Below are positions 1-20,691 of a stretch of 64,000 nt of DNA, piece by piece. Below the pieces are notes generated by a model that saw only the letters and a program-made list of their open reading frames with translations, did not search any database and was not told the origin of the DNA. A program made the translations under genes and the position numbers. The DNA comes from Pempheris klunzingeri (lineage: Eukaryota > Chordata > Actinopteri > Acropomatiformes > Pempheridae), in the NCBI RefSeq assembly GCF_042242105.1, contig NC_092013.1, positions 46,001 to 110,000 on the forward strand. Reading direction: 5' to 3'. Positions within the stretch are counted from its first letter, which is position 1. Every line of letters starts with the position of its first letter.

Positions 1-690
1 ATCATCAGTCCATAAATCCATCAACAGTCCACAAATCCATCATCAGTCCACAATAAATCCATCAACAGTCCACAAATCCATCATCAGTCCACAATAAATC
101 CATCAACAGTCCACAAATCCATCATCAGTCCACAATAAATCCATCATCAGTCCACAATAAATCCATCATCAGTCCGCAAATCCGTCATCATTCCGCAAAT
201 CCGTCATCAGTCCACAATAAATCCATCATCAGTCCACAATAAATCCATCATCAGTCCACAAATCCATCATCAGTCCACAATAAATCCATCATCAGTCCAC
301 AATAAATCCATCAACAGTCCACAAATCCATCATCAGTCCACAATAAATCCATCATCAGTCCACAATAAATCCATCAACAGTCCACAAATCCATCAACAGT
401 CCACAAATCCATCATCTGTCCACAATAAATCCATCATCTGTCCACAATAAATCCATCATCAGTCCACAATAAATCCATCATCAGTCCACAAATCCATCAT
501 CAGTCCACAATAAATCCATCATCAGTCCACAATAAATCCATCATCAGTCCACAAATCCATCATCTGTCCACAATAAATCCATCATCAGTCCACAATAAAT
601 CCATCATCAGTCCACAAATCCATCATCTGTCCACAATAAATCCATCATCAGTCCACAATAAATCCATCATCAGTCCACAAATATAATATA
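1..690. repeat. Minisatellite, ATCCATCATCAGTCCACAA family
   Basis: Tandem array of roughly 18-22 bp units such as ATCCATCATCAGTCCACAA, with or without an extra TAA, running from the window edge to about 690. Units differ by CATCATC/CATCAAC and CAGTCC/CTGTCC. It lies downstream of the last stk4 exon seen, so it may be stk4 intron or 3' flank. Confidence 0.9.
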
Positions 691-699
691 ATATGTCCA

Positions 700-1850
700 C
701 GTAATATTGCTAAAATCAGACCCATTCTGTCTATAGATGATGCAGAATAATTAGTCCATGCATTTTTCACTTCTAGGTTGGACTATTGCAACTCCTTATT
801 ATCAGGCTGCCCCAATAAGTCCTTAAAGACTCTCCAGCTGGTCCAGAACACTGCTGCTCCTGTTCTGACCAGAACTAAGAGAAGAGACCATCTTTCTCCT
901 GTACTGGCTTCTCTTCACTGGCTTCCAGCAAAATCTAGAATAGAGTTTAAAATCCTTCTCCTCACCTCCAAAGCTCTTAATGTTCAGGCTCCATCATCTC
1001 TTAAAGAGCTCATAGTACCGTACTACCCCACTAGAGCACTGTGCTCCCAGACTGCAGGCCTACTGGTGGTTCCTAAAGTCTCCAAAAGTAGTGATGGAGC
1101 CAGAGCTTTCGGCTATCAGACTCCTCTCCTGTGGAATCTCCTTCCAGACTTAGACTGCCGGGGGACTCCTATGATGCACTGGGCTCCTCTCTATTCTCTC
1201 TCCTCCTCTTCCTCTCCATCATTATGTCTCATGTCTGCTTAATGTCTGCCTCTAACTTGGTATCTTCCCCGGAGCCTTTCTGTGCTTTTCTCATCTCTCA
1301 GGTTCCTGTAGATCCTGGTCCTGGTCCTGCTGATGTGGTTCTCTGGCTTCATGGACCACTGCTGTGGATCGTCGTCCACTTGTCATGTTTTTCAACATTA
1401 CCATATTGCTAATGCAAATTTTTTAGTCACACTCCTATTGTTAATGCTATAGTCGCTGTTAGTATGTTGGTTGCGGTTTGTGTTGTCTCTCTCTCTCTCT
1501 GTCTCTCTCTCTCTGTCTCTCCGTCTCTCTCTCTCTGTCTCTCTCTCTCTGTCCAACCTCCATCCAACACGGACTCTGACAGAAGCCGCCCACATTGATC
1601 CTGGGTCTGTTCGAGGTTTCTTCCCATTAAAGCGGAGTTCTTCCTCCACTGTTGCTCAATATAATCTCTGATGCTGCGGGATTCATGTGGGGACTCTTGA
1701 ATCCTTAATTTTGAATTCCTCAATCGTTGGGTCTCTCTCTAATTAAAGAGTTTGGTCTAGACCTGCTCTTTATGTAAAGCGTCCTGAGATAACGCTGTTA
1801 TGAATTGCCACTCTATAAATAAAGATTGATTTATTGATTGATTAATGTCT
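700..1850 (+). mobile_element. L2/Maui-type LINE, 3' part
   Basis: Plus-strand reading at 778-1170 gives the C-terminal part of an L2-type reverse transcriptase ([20 protein letters not shown], then [18 protein letters not shown], then GLLVVPKV), interrupted by frame changes. The 3' UTR contains a CT-rich stretch (1485-1550) and ends with TTATGAATTGCCACTCTATAAATAAAGATTGA and TTGATTGA repeats at about 1800-1845, the usual tail of teleost L2 copies. It is 5'-truncated and inactive. Confidence 0.85.
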
Positions 1851-2868
1851 GACGTGTCTAATGTGTCTATAACGGGTCTCACATGTCTAACGTGTCAACC
1901 AGAAGCCATTTCCGCACTGCTGCCTACAACACGGGACTCGCCACTGGAAACATAGAACCGTCTGCAGAGCCGTGAGGGAGGCCAAGCAGAGGTACAGGAA
2001 GAAGCTGGAGTCACAGCTACAGCAGAGTGACTATATAACGTGTCTAACATGTCTAATGTGTCTATAACATGTCTAACATGTCTAATGTGTCTATAACATG
2101 GCTAATGTGTTTATAACATGTCTAACATGTCTAATGTGTTTATAACATGTCTAACATGTCTAATGTGTTTATAACATGTCTAACATGTCTAATGTGTCTA
2201 TAACATGTCTAACATGTCTAATGTGTCTATAACATGTCTAACATGTCTAATGTGTCTATAACATGGCTAACATGTCTAATGTGTTTATAACATGTCTAAC
2301 ATGTCTAATGTGTCTATAACATGGCTAACATGTCTAATGTGTCTATAACATGGCTAATGTGTCTAACATGTCTAATGTGTCTATAACATGGCTAATGTGT
2401 CTAACATGGCTAATGTGTCTATAACATGGCTAATGTGTCTATAACATGTCTAATGTGTCTATAACATGTCTAATGTGTCTATAACATGGCTAATGTGTCT
2501 ATAACATGTCTAATGTGTCTATAACATGGCTAATGTGTCTAACATGGCTAATGTGTCTATAACATGGCTAATGTGTCTATAACATGGCTAATGTGTCTAT
2601 AACATGGCTAATGTGTCTAACATGGCTAATGTGTCTAACATGGCTAATGTGTCTATAACATGTCTAATGTGTCTATAACATGGCTAATGTGTCTAACATG
2701 TCTAATGTGTCTATAACATGGCTAATGTGTCTAACATGGCTAATGTGTCTATAACATGGCTAATGTGTCTATAACATGGCTAATGTGTCTAACATGGCTA
2801 ATGTGTCTATAACATGGCTAATGTGTCTATAATATGGCTAATGTGTCTATAATATGGCGATCCAATGT
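1838..2868. repeat. Minisatellite, AATGTGTCTATAACATGGCT family, with LINE scrap
   Basis: About 1 kb of 11- and 20-bp units built from AATGTGTCTATAACATG followed by GCT or TCT. Near its start (about 1895-2030) sits non-repeat DNA whose plus-strand frame reads AVREAKQRYRKKLESQLQQS, resembling the linker before the reverse transcriptase of fish LINEs. The array therefore seems to have grown around an old LINE fragment. Confidence 0.85.
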
Positions 2869-4536
2869 GCCATGTTGTCTGTCAGAGGCGTGGTGGGAAC
2901 TCACGGTGAAGCCTCTGACTGCTGGACGAGGAACATGCTGGGCCCACGAGCCTTCAGCCCTCTGAGGACACACCTCTAACATGATGAGGTCATGATCACA
3001 GAGCCTGGAAAAACTATACACCCCACAGCAGACGAGTAGCAGAGTGCAACACCTACAGGTCCTCTAGCCTCTGGAAGCTCTGGAAAACTCGCTCCCAGCT
3101 GTTTACACAGGACATCTACTGCCTCATGGTCCATGTAGGATACAGTACCATCACACACACACTCACAGTGGTCCAGCTGTTCTCAGGGAGCCTGGCTCTG
3201 CGTGACGGACCCACTGCACCCTCTAGTGTTCAAACCCAGTCTAGACTATGACACTCGGCTCTTTGTGTATTTAACCCTTTACAGGGCACTCATTGAAATA
3301 CTTAGAAATTCAAAATTTCAAGCCTAGACCATTACTGGTGGTCATTACAAGACTTTTTTTCTTTGGGGCATTTTGAACTCCCACTTAAGTTACGAAATAT
3401 GGTCCCTTGCCCGATAAAGGATTAAAGGTAAGTCAGTGGATAAACAGAGTCCAGGTCATGTAAACCAGGTACTCATTGGCTGTCGGTGGACAGCAGGGCT
3501 CACATGTCACTTGTCTGGGAAAGAATCAGGTTCAATCCTCAGACCTTTCAGAGATTTGAAGCATTTCAACTGTACAAGGAGGAGCACATAGCCTGTGTGC
3601 TTCATCCTCAGCTGCTTCCTCCTTACCTTCGTCAGACATGCTGATCTGTATGTGGTATGAGGGTGTATGAGGGTTTATACTTAACCGTGTCTGAAAATGA
3701 CAATTCAAGAGGGTGCTACTGGATTTACTCTGTTTTACAACACATAAGGGCAGAAATCCAGAGGAGAAAGGCAGTTTTCCACAAAGCTCCTAAAAATGCT
3801 CTTTTCCAGCAAAACATCATATGATGTAACAAAAGGGAGTTGCTGTCCTCAGCTCTGCTGGGGCTCAGTGTGCAGTAGTAGGAGCTGGTGAGTTAATGTT
3901 TTTTCAGTAGGTTTTAAAAAACAATATAATGGAATGTAGCTGTGGAGTTATATCACACACTGCAGGACATGATACAAGCTGGTACTTGTGCCTTACTTTC
4001 TGTTATGGCTAAGTATCAACACTCCTGGCCGGTATAAGACAACAGATGCTAATTTTGTATAGCCTGACACATGATAGCAAACTTCACAATGCTGTGATGT
4101 GAACACAGTGTTAGCTATAATACATGATATGAATGCATAGACATGTAGCATTATCAATCTATAAGTTAATGCTGATCACTCACCCAGACACCTGCCCAGT
4201 TCTCCTCTGGTTTTCCTTACGCCACAGCTCCATTCCTCCTCTCTGACTGTTATTCCTTCCAACCCTCATCTCTTCCTGATCTCTTGGACCTCTAACAGGC
4301 TCATAATTATACAGCTGTGGTCCATCAAAGTTGTATGAATGAACATTTACAACCTCCTCAGTATGAAAATTTGATTCAGATCCATTAATTTCAATTGTGT
4401 CTACCTCTATCTACTGCCCTTATATTACATCACTTCCGGTTTGGCTTCTTCCGGAAAATCTAGTTCCTAAACCATTTTCCTAGACATTGATTGGATGGAG
4501 TCTCCAACCTGCAAGTTGCTCTTTAATGGCTCTTAC
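2869..4536. other. Stretch without recognised gene, downstream of stk4 exon 9
   Basis: Apart from the TTAA-flanked MITE at 3271-3425, no feature was recognised. The minus strand was searched by eye for the missing stk4 C-terminal exons (SARAH helix pair) and none was seen. Short open frames at 2827-3158 have no family resemblance I can name. Confidence 0.5.
3271..3425. mobile_element. MITE with piggyBac-like ends (TTAA target site)
   Basis: A 155-bp block bounded on both sides by TTAA. Just inside are inverted ends: CCCTTTACAGGGCA at 3275-3288 and, on the reverse strand from 3421, TCCTTTATCGGGCA (11 of 14 identical). TTAA duplication with ends starting CCCTTT is typical of piggyBac-type transposons. 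It has no coding capacity. Assignment rests on ends and target site only. Confidence 0.6.
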
Positions 4537-13088
<8,552 letters not shown>

Positions 13089-13489
13089 ATTGTCTCTTCG
13101 CTTCACTCGGAGCTTCTTCAGCCGTCTGTGCTCCACGGAGCTCGTTTCAAACTGCACACTCGACGCTAATAGCAGCACACGGCTAGCAGACCGTTAGCAG
13201 CTAGCCGTTAGCAGCTAGCCGTTAGCCCGCTCTGTTACAGCAGCGTCCCCGCTGATGCTGCTCTGTTCATCGTTTTGTGAAACCAGGTTCGCGCAGTTTA
13301 CAGACTTCACACAGCTGCCGTATCCGCGCCGGTAACTTCATCCTCCTCCTACTCCAGACAGCTCTGGACCCGTTTGACAAACCGCCTGTCAGTCGCCGAA
13401 ACATCCAGTGAGAAAATCCAGGAAGTGGAGAGCGGACAGGGGGCAGGACAAAGGGGGCAGCACCGCGGCCCGCCAGCAGGGGGCGGCGG
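13089..13489 (-). promoter_or_regulatory. stk4: stk4 5' UTR and probable promoter
   Basis: GC-rich, CpG-containing DNA upstream of the stk4 ATG. It has no TATA box on the minus strand and contains short TAGCCGTTAGCAGC repeats at about 13180-13225. The transcription start cannot be fixed from sequence alone. A short open frame here ([10 protein letters not shown]...) is considered chance. Confidence 0.4.
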
Positions 13490-13800
13490 CACACACACAC
13501 ACACACACAGTGTAGACTGACTGACAGACGCACACACACACTGTAGACTGACTGACAAACACACATCCACACTGTAGACTGACTGACAAACAAACACACA
13601 CACACACACACACACACACTGTAGACTGACTGACAGACACACACACACTGTAGACTGACTAACACACACACACACACACACACACACACTGTAGACTGAC
13701 TAACACACACACACACACACACACACACACTGTAGACTGACAAACACACACACACTGTAGACTGACTGACAAACACACACACACACATACTGTAGACTGA
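13490..13800. repeat. CA microsatellite with CTGTAGACTGACTGAC units
   Basis: About ten units combine a variable (CA)n run with ACTGTAGACTGACTGACA, just upstream of the stk4 promoter region. Confidence 0.92.
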
Positions 13801-14145
13801 CAGTGAAACAAACAGACAGACAGGTCCCATCAGACCACGTCAAACTTAATTTAAAAAAAAGACAAACAATCTCAGGTAACAAATGAATACAGAATATTGA
13901 ATATAGAACACATTTTTGAAGGGCTAGGACATTTATTTTGAAAATCAGTTTTGCCACCTACGGACAACATCATCAGTTTAAGTGGACACTGTATTTAATC
14001 CTGTGTTCTGACATAAAATTACTGTTTTTGTGAATGGAGTCTGGTGAGTTTGAAGAGAGTGATATAACAGGCTATATAGTGGATCAATAGTTACTCATCA
14101 GTTCTGACTGACACACACAAAAGAGGCTTTACATTAATAGAATAT

Positions 14146-14151
14146 TTTATT
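14146..14151 (-). terminator. cox6c: Poly(A) signal, probable for cox6c
   Basis: TTTATT on the plus strand is AATAAA on the cox6c strand, about 500 bp past the cox6c stop codon. The 3' UTR so defined would include the 14320-14585 minisatellite. Confidence 0.4.
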
Positions 14152-14319
14152 TAGAGGAACCAAACAGCACAGAGATGATCACATCTGAATCAGGAAATAA
14201 CATCAATGGGGCAACTGGGAACCTCTTCCTCAGACCAGGAGGCACAACGAGGAAGAGGAGCCTGAGGAAGAAACAACACATTAGAGACAGAGAGACTGCA
14301 TTAGATAGGGACCAGACTG

Positions 14320-14585
14320 GGTACAGTCAGTCTACATTAGATACAATCAGACCTGATTCAGTCAGTCTACATTAGATACAATCAGACCTGATTCAGTCTG
14401 TCTACATTAGATACAGATGAAACTGGGTTCAGTCAAACCAGATGCAGTCAGTCTAAATTAGATACGGATCAAACCGGATTCAGTCACTCTACATTAGATA
14501 CGGATCAAACGGTCAGTCTAAATTAGATACGGATCAAACCGGATTCAGTCCGTCTACATTAGATAAGGATCAAACCGGATTCAGT
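14320..14585. repeat. Minisatellite, TCTACATTAGATACGGATCA family
   Basis: Eight or nine diverged units of about 30 bp (TCAGTCTACATTAGATACGG plus ATCAAACCGGAT), directly downstream of cox6c and probably within its 3' UTR. Confidence 0.85.
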
Positions 14586-14652
14586 GGGGATGTCTGGTCA
14601 GGGTTCTCGTTTGCAGTCTGTTAGTCGTCCCCTCATTAAGACTCACAGCGGT

Positions 14653-15071
<419 letters not shown>

Positions 15072-15214
15072 TCACCGGACACACCTTAAGGGCCACGGTT
15101 ATATCCCCATAACCGTCCAACACAAACCCACAGTCAGCCTTAGCTCCTCCTGGACCAGTCCTCCTCCATCACAGAGAGACGGAGGACTGAGAGGACGACA
15201 GCTTGTTGTCCTCT

Positions 15215-15662
15215 ACTGGCGCTTTTCCATTATAGTTTTAGCACTACTCGACTCTACTCGGTTTCAGTAGTTTTCCATTGCAATCGAGTACCACCTCAAC
15301 ATAGCAAGGCGGCCTGAAACTCCAGTGACGTCATTTGTGTGCGACACAACACAACTAAGGACATCGAGGCTATGGTATACCTGCTGCTCGGTCTGTGGCT
15401 TTTTGTCAGACTCAAGGTACTATGCACGCCAGGTAGTGTGCACGGTCACTGTTGCCAGGTTTTAAAAATGGCGGGTTTGATTCTTGTGAACGAGTCGCTC
15501 TCATGCCTCATCCAGTGATGTCACTCTCTGGCCAACTTGACTCAGCTCGCTTGGAACCCCGGCCGAGTAGTACTAAAAAAGTACCTGGTACCAGGTACTA
15601 TCGCCTAGTGGAAAACCCTAAAAACCGAGTAGAGTTGAGTAGGTGCTAGTGGAAAAGCCTCA
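15215..15662. mobile_element. Non-autonomous DNA transposon with long inverted ends
   Basis: The left end GCGCTTTTCCATTATAG with CTCGACTCTACTCGGTTT is mirrored at the right end, whose reverse strand begins GGCTTTTCCACTAGCACC and continues ACTCAACTCTACTCGGTTT. A second pair of TTTTCCA...GTACC blocks lies further in. About 445 bp without a credible coding frame, in the cox6c 5' intron. Superfamily not assigned. Confidence 0.65.
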
Positions 15663-16655
15663 TAATATGAAACATCTGTCAGACATCAGGACAACTGTGA
15701 ATGACATCATCTATGTGACCCTGTAACATGTTAATGTGATGCTGATTCACTCAGCGGCTCACTAGGTGTGTGTCCAATTCGTCATGTCCATCCTGAAGGA
15801 AGACAGCGCTCGTCCCCGAAGGGTGGACGACGTTGCATTAAAGACACCTTGTTTCCTAGACACACGTTCAGTTACCTGTAACATTCACGACTCCACACAC
15901 ACTCCAGCAACCGTGGGCCAGTGTCCTCTGGTTCACCATTAAATCCACACACACACACACATAGTAATGAAGAATTTAAGATGACCTTCGTTCTGGTTGA
16001 CCTTCTTTTAGCTCTTTTAGCTGTGTGAGTGTCTGATGCTGACTATGACATTACTGGACAAAAGGTCACTTCTCTTTCTAATTTAACTCCATAATGAGGA
16101 CTCCGCTCCGGCAGAGAGTGGATACTGACAGGTTGGAAGTGAGACTGGACTCGTAACTTCACCTGGAGCAGCGGGAACAGGTGTGCTGAGTCACACAGAA
16201 CACGTTACCTGTACAAACGCCGCGAAGGACCCTCAGTTGATGATAATAGGGACGTCACTGTGGCGGCTAACAGTAGCGGCTAACTAGCGGCTAACTAGCG
16301 GCTAACAGTAGCGGCTAACAGGGTCAAAGCAGCTTAACGCCACAAAGTATCGGCAGTAAAAACGCCCTCTCTCCGCCTTATAGTGTTTCTTTTCTTCGGT
16401 GACATGACGGGCACTATGCATCGAGCATTTTCATCATGTTCATTTCCAGTTACCTTTCGGTTAGCATTTAGCTAAGTCCGAATAACACGCATAATGGGCT
16501 GACGCTAGCTAACTGCTAACAGTTGACGGCGGTGACAGCCACGAGTTAGTATTCCTTTGAACAATCAAACCGTTGTCATGTGAACCGATGCGTACACTTA
16601 AACAGTTCAGTTTTTACAGAAATGCCGTTTTAGTTGTAAATACAGTTATACTCAC

Positions 16656-16726
16656 TGGCTGGGCTCTCGACCTTCACGGGACGCGTTCACACCGCTTCTG
16701 TACCGGAAGAACTTCTACCGGAAACG
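16656..16726 (-). promoter_or_regulatory. cox6c: cox6c promoter and untranslated exon 1 with ETS motifs
   Basis: On the minus strand a donor (CCAGCCA|GTGAGT) at 16656 closes a short putative untranslated exon. Just upstream are two ETS/GABP-type motifs, CCGGAAG at 16703-16709 and CCGGAAA at 16718-16724. GABP (NRF-2) sites are common in promoters of nuclear respiratory genes. The transcription start is inferred. Confidence 0.55.
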
Positions 16727-17214
16727 TGGAGGGACAAACTTAATCCCTGGGAAAGCGAACTCGGGGCAGCTGAGGTCACAAAAACTAAAGACTGAAATCT
16801 ATCAAACGTGTTGTCCTGCGTTTAAAATAACTCTGGGGCCTCCAGAGAAAGATTGCATGTGCAGAATATGACCATATTTACATGTGTGTGTTCATGGGTT
16901 TGGTTTAGTCCTGATCCAGGACCAGCATGTGAGTGGCCTGAGGGTCAGGGTCTGGAGGGCGCTGACACACCATAGATTACAAACGTGCTGTGCAAACACA
17001 CACACAGATATTTATAGTAGTAACACAGTCTGACCAGCAGAGAAAGGCAGAGTGCCACTGACCTGAGTCTGACTGTTCTTTATAGAGTTCTTAATAAAGG
17101 TTTATAAACTTTATTGTATGTCATTTGCACATGTTTTGTATGATGTAACATTTTAAATGCTGACTGTGTGTAATGTGGTTTTAATGGAGTTCAGATCTTA
17201 AACAGAATAAACAG

Positions 17215-17826
17215 ACTCAGATCAGAATCCTTTTATTGACATTGTACAAAGAATGCACAACGAAACTGAAATGGAAATAGCAGCTCTCATAGGCAGTGCA
17301 AAACAACAGGAAAGTACAGTTCACGGGGGGGGGCAGGGGTATTTACACTACGAAAGAGATGAAGAATAAAAATAATCTAAAAAATATAGATATAGATGAA
17401 ATAAACAGAAATTATTAAAACAGAACACAACACAATAAACAGAATTATTTCTATTTCACATTGTTCAGGGTTTGGTTGTATTGTTCAGAGCAACGACAGC
17501 TCTTGGGTAAAAACTGTTCTTTAGTCTGTTTGTTCTAGACTTTATTGATCTGAAAGGCCTCCCTGAGGGTAGGAGTTGGAAGAGGTGGTGTCCGGGGTGT
17601 GAGGAGTCCCTGATGATGATGCGGGCTCTCCTGAGGCAGCGGGTGCTGTAGATCTCCCCCAGAGATGGAAGAGGGCAGCCAGTCAGTCTCTGGGCGGTGA
17701 CCCTCTGGAGCTGCTTCCTCTCTGCCGCAGTGCAGCTGGAGAACCACAGCGAGATGCCGTAGCTCAGCACCGACTCCACCGAGCAGCGGTAGAAGGACAC
17801 CAAGAGTTCAGTTCTTAAGTTGTTCT
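17215..17826 (-). mobile_element. Non-LTR retrotransposon 3' end (Rex/CR1-like), truncated
   Basis: Minus-strand frame 17830-17465 reads LLVSFYRCSVESVLSYGISL, then CLRRARIIIRDSSHP and SRTNRLKNSFYPRAV, the C-terminal region typical of fish non-LTR reverse transcriptases. It is followed by a 3' UTR ending near GTACAATGTCAATAAAAGG. The 5' part is missing. It lies between cox6c and cand2. Confidence 0.7.
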
Positions 17827-18890
17827 TCAATTCAATTCAATTTCAATTAAATTTTATTTGTATAGCCCAATATCACAACAGAGTGTCTCACAGTGCTTTA
17901 CAAAGTTCACTGAAATAAACAGGAAGTGTAAGCGAACAAACAATCTAAGTCCAGCAGTCGATGAGGCCAATGGATCAGTCCAGTGGATCAGTCCGAGGCA
18001 TCACCTGCCCTTTATGACCCTCCTTCTTCGGGAAGGAAAAACTCAAAAAACCCAGTGGGAAAAGAGAAACCTCCGGGAGCACCACAGTGAAGGAGAGATC
18101 CAGCTCCCAAGGACGGACAGGCTGTAGCCTCGGACAGACGTACATCCATTGGCTGATAGAGAACCACATCAGCGGGACCAGGACCAGGATCCATAGGAAC
18201 CAGGGAACCACATCAGCGGGACCAGGACCAGGACCCACAGGAATCAGAGAACCACATCAGCAGGGCCAGGACCAGGATCCACAGGATCAACAGGAACCTG
18301 AGAGATGAGAAAGCACAGAAAGGCTCCGGGGAAGATAGGGGAAGATACCTAACCCTAACCCTAACCCTAACCCAGTGCATCATGGGAGTCCCCCGGCAGT
18401 CTGAGCCTATAGCAGCATAACTAGGGGCTGGTCCAAGGCCTTATCCAGCCCTGACTTTGGCTGACATGAGACATAACGATGGAGAGGAAGAGGAGGATAG
18501 AGAATAGAGAGGAGCTCAGTGCACCATAGGAGTCCCCCGGGAGTCTGAGCCTATAGCCAGCGTCTCACCAGTGTCTCTGTGCTGTGGTTCGCTCTAAAAC
18601 CTGACTGAAGATCCTCTAATAGACTATTAGAGTTTAGAAAGTCACACAGCTGGTTGGCTGCTGCTTTCTCCAGGATCTTGGAGAGAAAGGGAAGGTTGGA
18701 TGAAGGTCTATAGTTGGCTGATACACCTGAATCCAGAGTGGGCTTTTTCAGGAGAGGTTTAATTACTGCTACTTTGACTGAGGTACATAGCCTGTTAGTA
18801 AAGACTGATTGATCATATCCAGTAAGGACGTGTTAATTAAGGGCAGGACTTCCTTAAGTAGTCCAGTAGGAATTGGGTTGTTACAAAAAT
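17826..18890 (-). mobile_element. L2-type LINE fragments, minus strand
   Basis: From the 3' end (TTTATTTGTATAGCCCAATA at about 17850) through a 3' UTR containing repeated GGATCCTGGTCCTGG blocks (18170-18300) to a reverse-transcriptase part. The minus strand of 18540-18880 reads KPTLDSGVSANYRPSSNLPF, then LSKILEKAAANQLCDFLNS and QSGFRANHSTET, the L2 RT core. The stretch around CAGTGCATCATGGGAGTCCC occurs twice (18374 and 18520), so at least two copies or a partial duplication are joined. Confidence 0.8.
18348..18373. repeat. Interstitial telomeric repeat, (CCCTAA)4
   Basis: Four exact copies of the vertebrate telomere hexamer, CCTAACCCTAACCCTAACCC and onward, lie inside the L2 3' UTR. They replace about 65-70 bp that other L2 copies in this window have at the same place. 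Confidence 0.9.
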
Positions 18891-19494
18891 CAGTGGGTCA
18901 GCTGTCTAAAAAAAGATAACAAAAATGGCTTGAGTTGCAAAAGTTATTGAGGTGCTTTTATTTACAAAAACAGTGAGGAAAACATAAAGTTGGACGTCCA
19001 CAGCAAAAACAGAAAGACCAAAAGAAATACCTGTCACCTGTCTGGTTTACAGCCGGCCTCACACTGACTCCTCCTGAGCTTTGGTGGCCAGAGGCTTATA
19101 AATGTTAAGCCCCTCCCCCTGGACCAACCAGCCGCTGATCAATCAATTATCTTCCCTTTAAACAATCAGCTTCACTGCCAGTTCTTACATGAATCAAAAA
19201 TATCACACAAATATCATTACTTATAGGCATCACCACATCCCAGTCAAAGGCCTTAAATAAACCCCAACGCTTTGACACACAACTTCATCAGTTAGGTAAC
19301 ATATCTATATAAGCCAGCACTAGGCATCGGCTCTGTTTCAGACCCTGAAACGTGCCGTCCACAATCAGTGACAGAGTCTTCGTCACAGGGGTAAAGGAGA
19401 CATGTTGATGGTTTGGATGAGGAAATAGTTGAAGCCTATTCAGGAAGATCAATTGGAGAAAAACAGTCCAAAAGCACATTAAGCCCAACAGCTG
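18891..19494. other. Spacer with possible LTR-like remnant
   Basis: AT-rich DNA without a gene. The stretch 18940-19200 (GGTGCTTTTATTTACAAAAA and on) resembles the end of a fish retroelement, but no inverted TG..CA ends or partner copy were seen in the window. Confidence 0.3.
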
Positions 19495-20012
19495 TTTCTA
19501 TGATTCCTGAGTTGGAGGTTGAATCAGACCCTGTTGAGGGCAGGAGGCGATGAATTTAGTCTCTAATAGTTAGAATTTTATCGTTAAAGAAGCTCATTAA
19601 GTCGTTGCTACTGAGCTCTAAAGGAACACATGGATCAAAACTAAAGTTATTCTGCTGTAAACACCTCAGAGACACCTTTTCTACCAACATAACTGCTCTG
19701 GATAGCATCACTCTGGCCTCCAGCTCCACTGGGAGGAATCTGGGAGTCTGATTGATCAGGATTTGTCCTTTAACTCCCACATTAAACAGATTTCTAGAAC
19801 TGCCTTTTTTCATCTATGTAATATTGCTATAATCAGGTCCATCCTGTCTGTAGATGATGCAGAAACACTAGTCCATGCATTTGTCACTTCTAGGTTGGAC
19901 TATTGTAACTCCTTATTATCAGGCTGCCCCAATAAGTCCTTAAAGACTCTCCAGCTGGTCCAGAACGCTGCTGCTCCTGTTCTGACCAGAACTAAGAGAA
20001 GAGACCATCTTT
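19495..20012. mobile_element. Two L2 fragments in opposite orientation
   Basis: The minus strand of 19690-19560 reads LSSNDLMSFFNDKILTIRD, an L2 segment before the RT core. From about 19695 the plus strand is an L2 RT end ([39 protein letters not shown]) that stops abruptly at about 20012 and runs into TG-rich DNA. Head-to-head joined fragments. Confidence 0.75.
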
Positions 20013-20319
20013 CTTGTTTGTACTGTGTATGTGTACTCTGTGTGTGTGTGCGTGTGTGTATGTACTCTGCGTGTTGTCCTCACGTCCTGACACTGACCAC
20101 GTTAATGTGTGTGTGTCCTGGAGGCGTCTCCTGGGAAGCGGTGGTATGTTTTATGCAGTCTATGGTCAGAGTTCAGTTCTGACAGTTCAGTTTTGACCTC
20201 CTGGAAGTAGACCTGCTGCCCCACAGCATCATGTCGTCATGGAGACGGATGGTGATGTCTGAGCTGACATCTGATTCCCATGCTGACTGGACAGAGATGT
20301 CACATGATGATGATTTCAG

Positions 20320-20460
20320 CAGAGAGAGAGACAGGCAGAGAGAGGGAGACAGGAAGAGAGAGAGAGAGAGAGACAGGCAGACAGAAAGAAAGACAGGAAG
20401 AGAGAGGGAGACAGACGGAGAGAGACAGACAGACAGGCAGAGGGAGTGAGACAGGCAGAG
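20320..20460. repeat. GAGA/GACAG purine-rich tract
   Basis: About 140 bp of AGAGAG, GACAG and GGAGACAG units just beyond the cand2 poly(A) signal. Confidence 0.85.
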
Positions 20461-20478
20461 GTCAGACAGCTGCTCCAC

Positions 20479-20489
20479 TTTATTTTATT
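20479..20489 (-). terminator. cand2: Poly(A) signals of cand2
   Basis: Two overlapping AATAAA hexamers on the minus strand, about 205-210 bp past the cand2 stop codon. The intervening 3' UTR contains C-runs on the sense strand, including 20 consecutive C (20576-20595). Confidence 0.65.
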
Positions 20490-20691
20490 TAATGACAGTA
20501 AAACCCAAAAATCTTCAAGAGGACAACAACAAGTTTGGGGGGGGGCAGAGGAAGACGCACAGACTGTCACAGACTGGGGGGGGGGGGGGGGGGGGTCCTA
20601 AAGTCACGGGTTATCCAGGAGCCCCCCACCCAATGGACTGAGGAGCTCAGGTGAGCCGTTACCTCGTTACCTGTCTGTGCCCCCCCCCAGT

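Noticed and set aside
1-690. Possible CRISPR-like or centromeric satellite array
   Set aside because: Units are short, contiguous and without unique spacers; vertebrate context. An ordinary minisatellite.
13267-13400. Short frame [20 protein letters not shown] as stk4 N-terminus
   Set aside because: The ATG at 13088 gives the family N-terminus MESKVQMRSHPRRQLKKL with a good donor; the upstream frame is not continuous with it.
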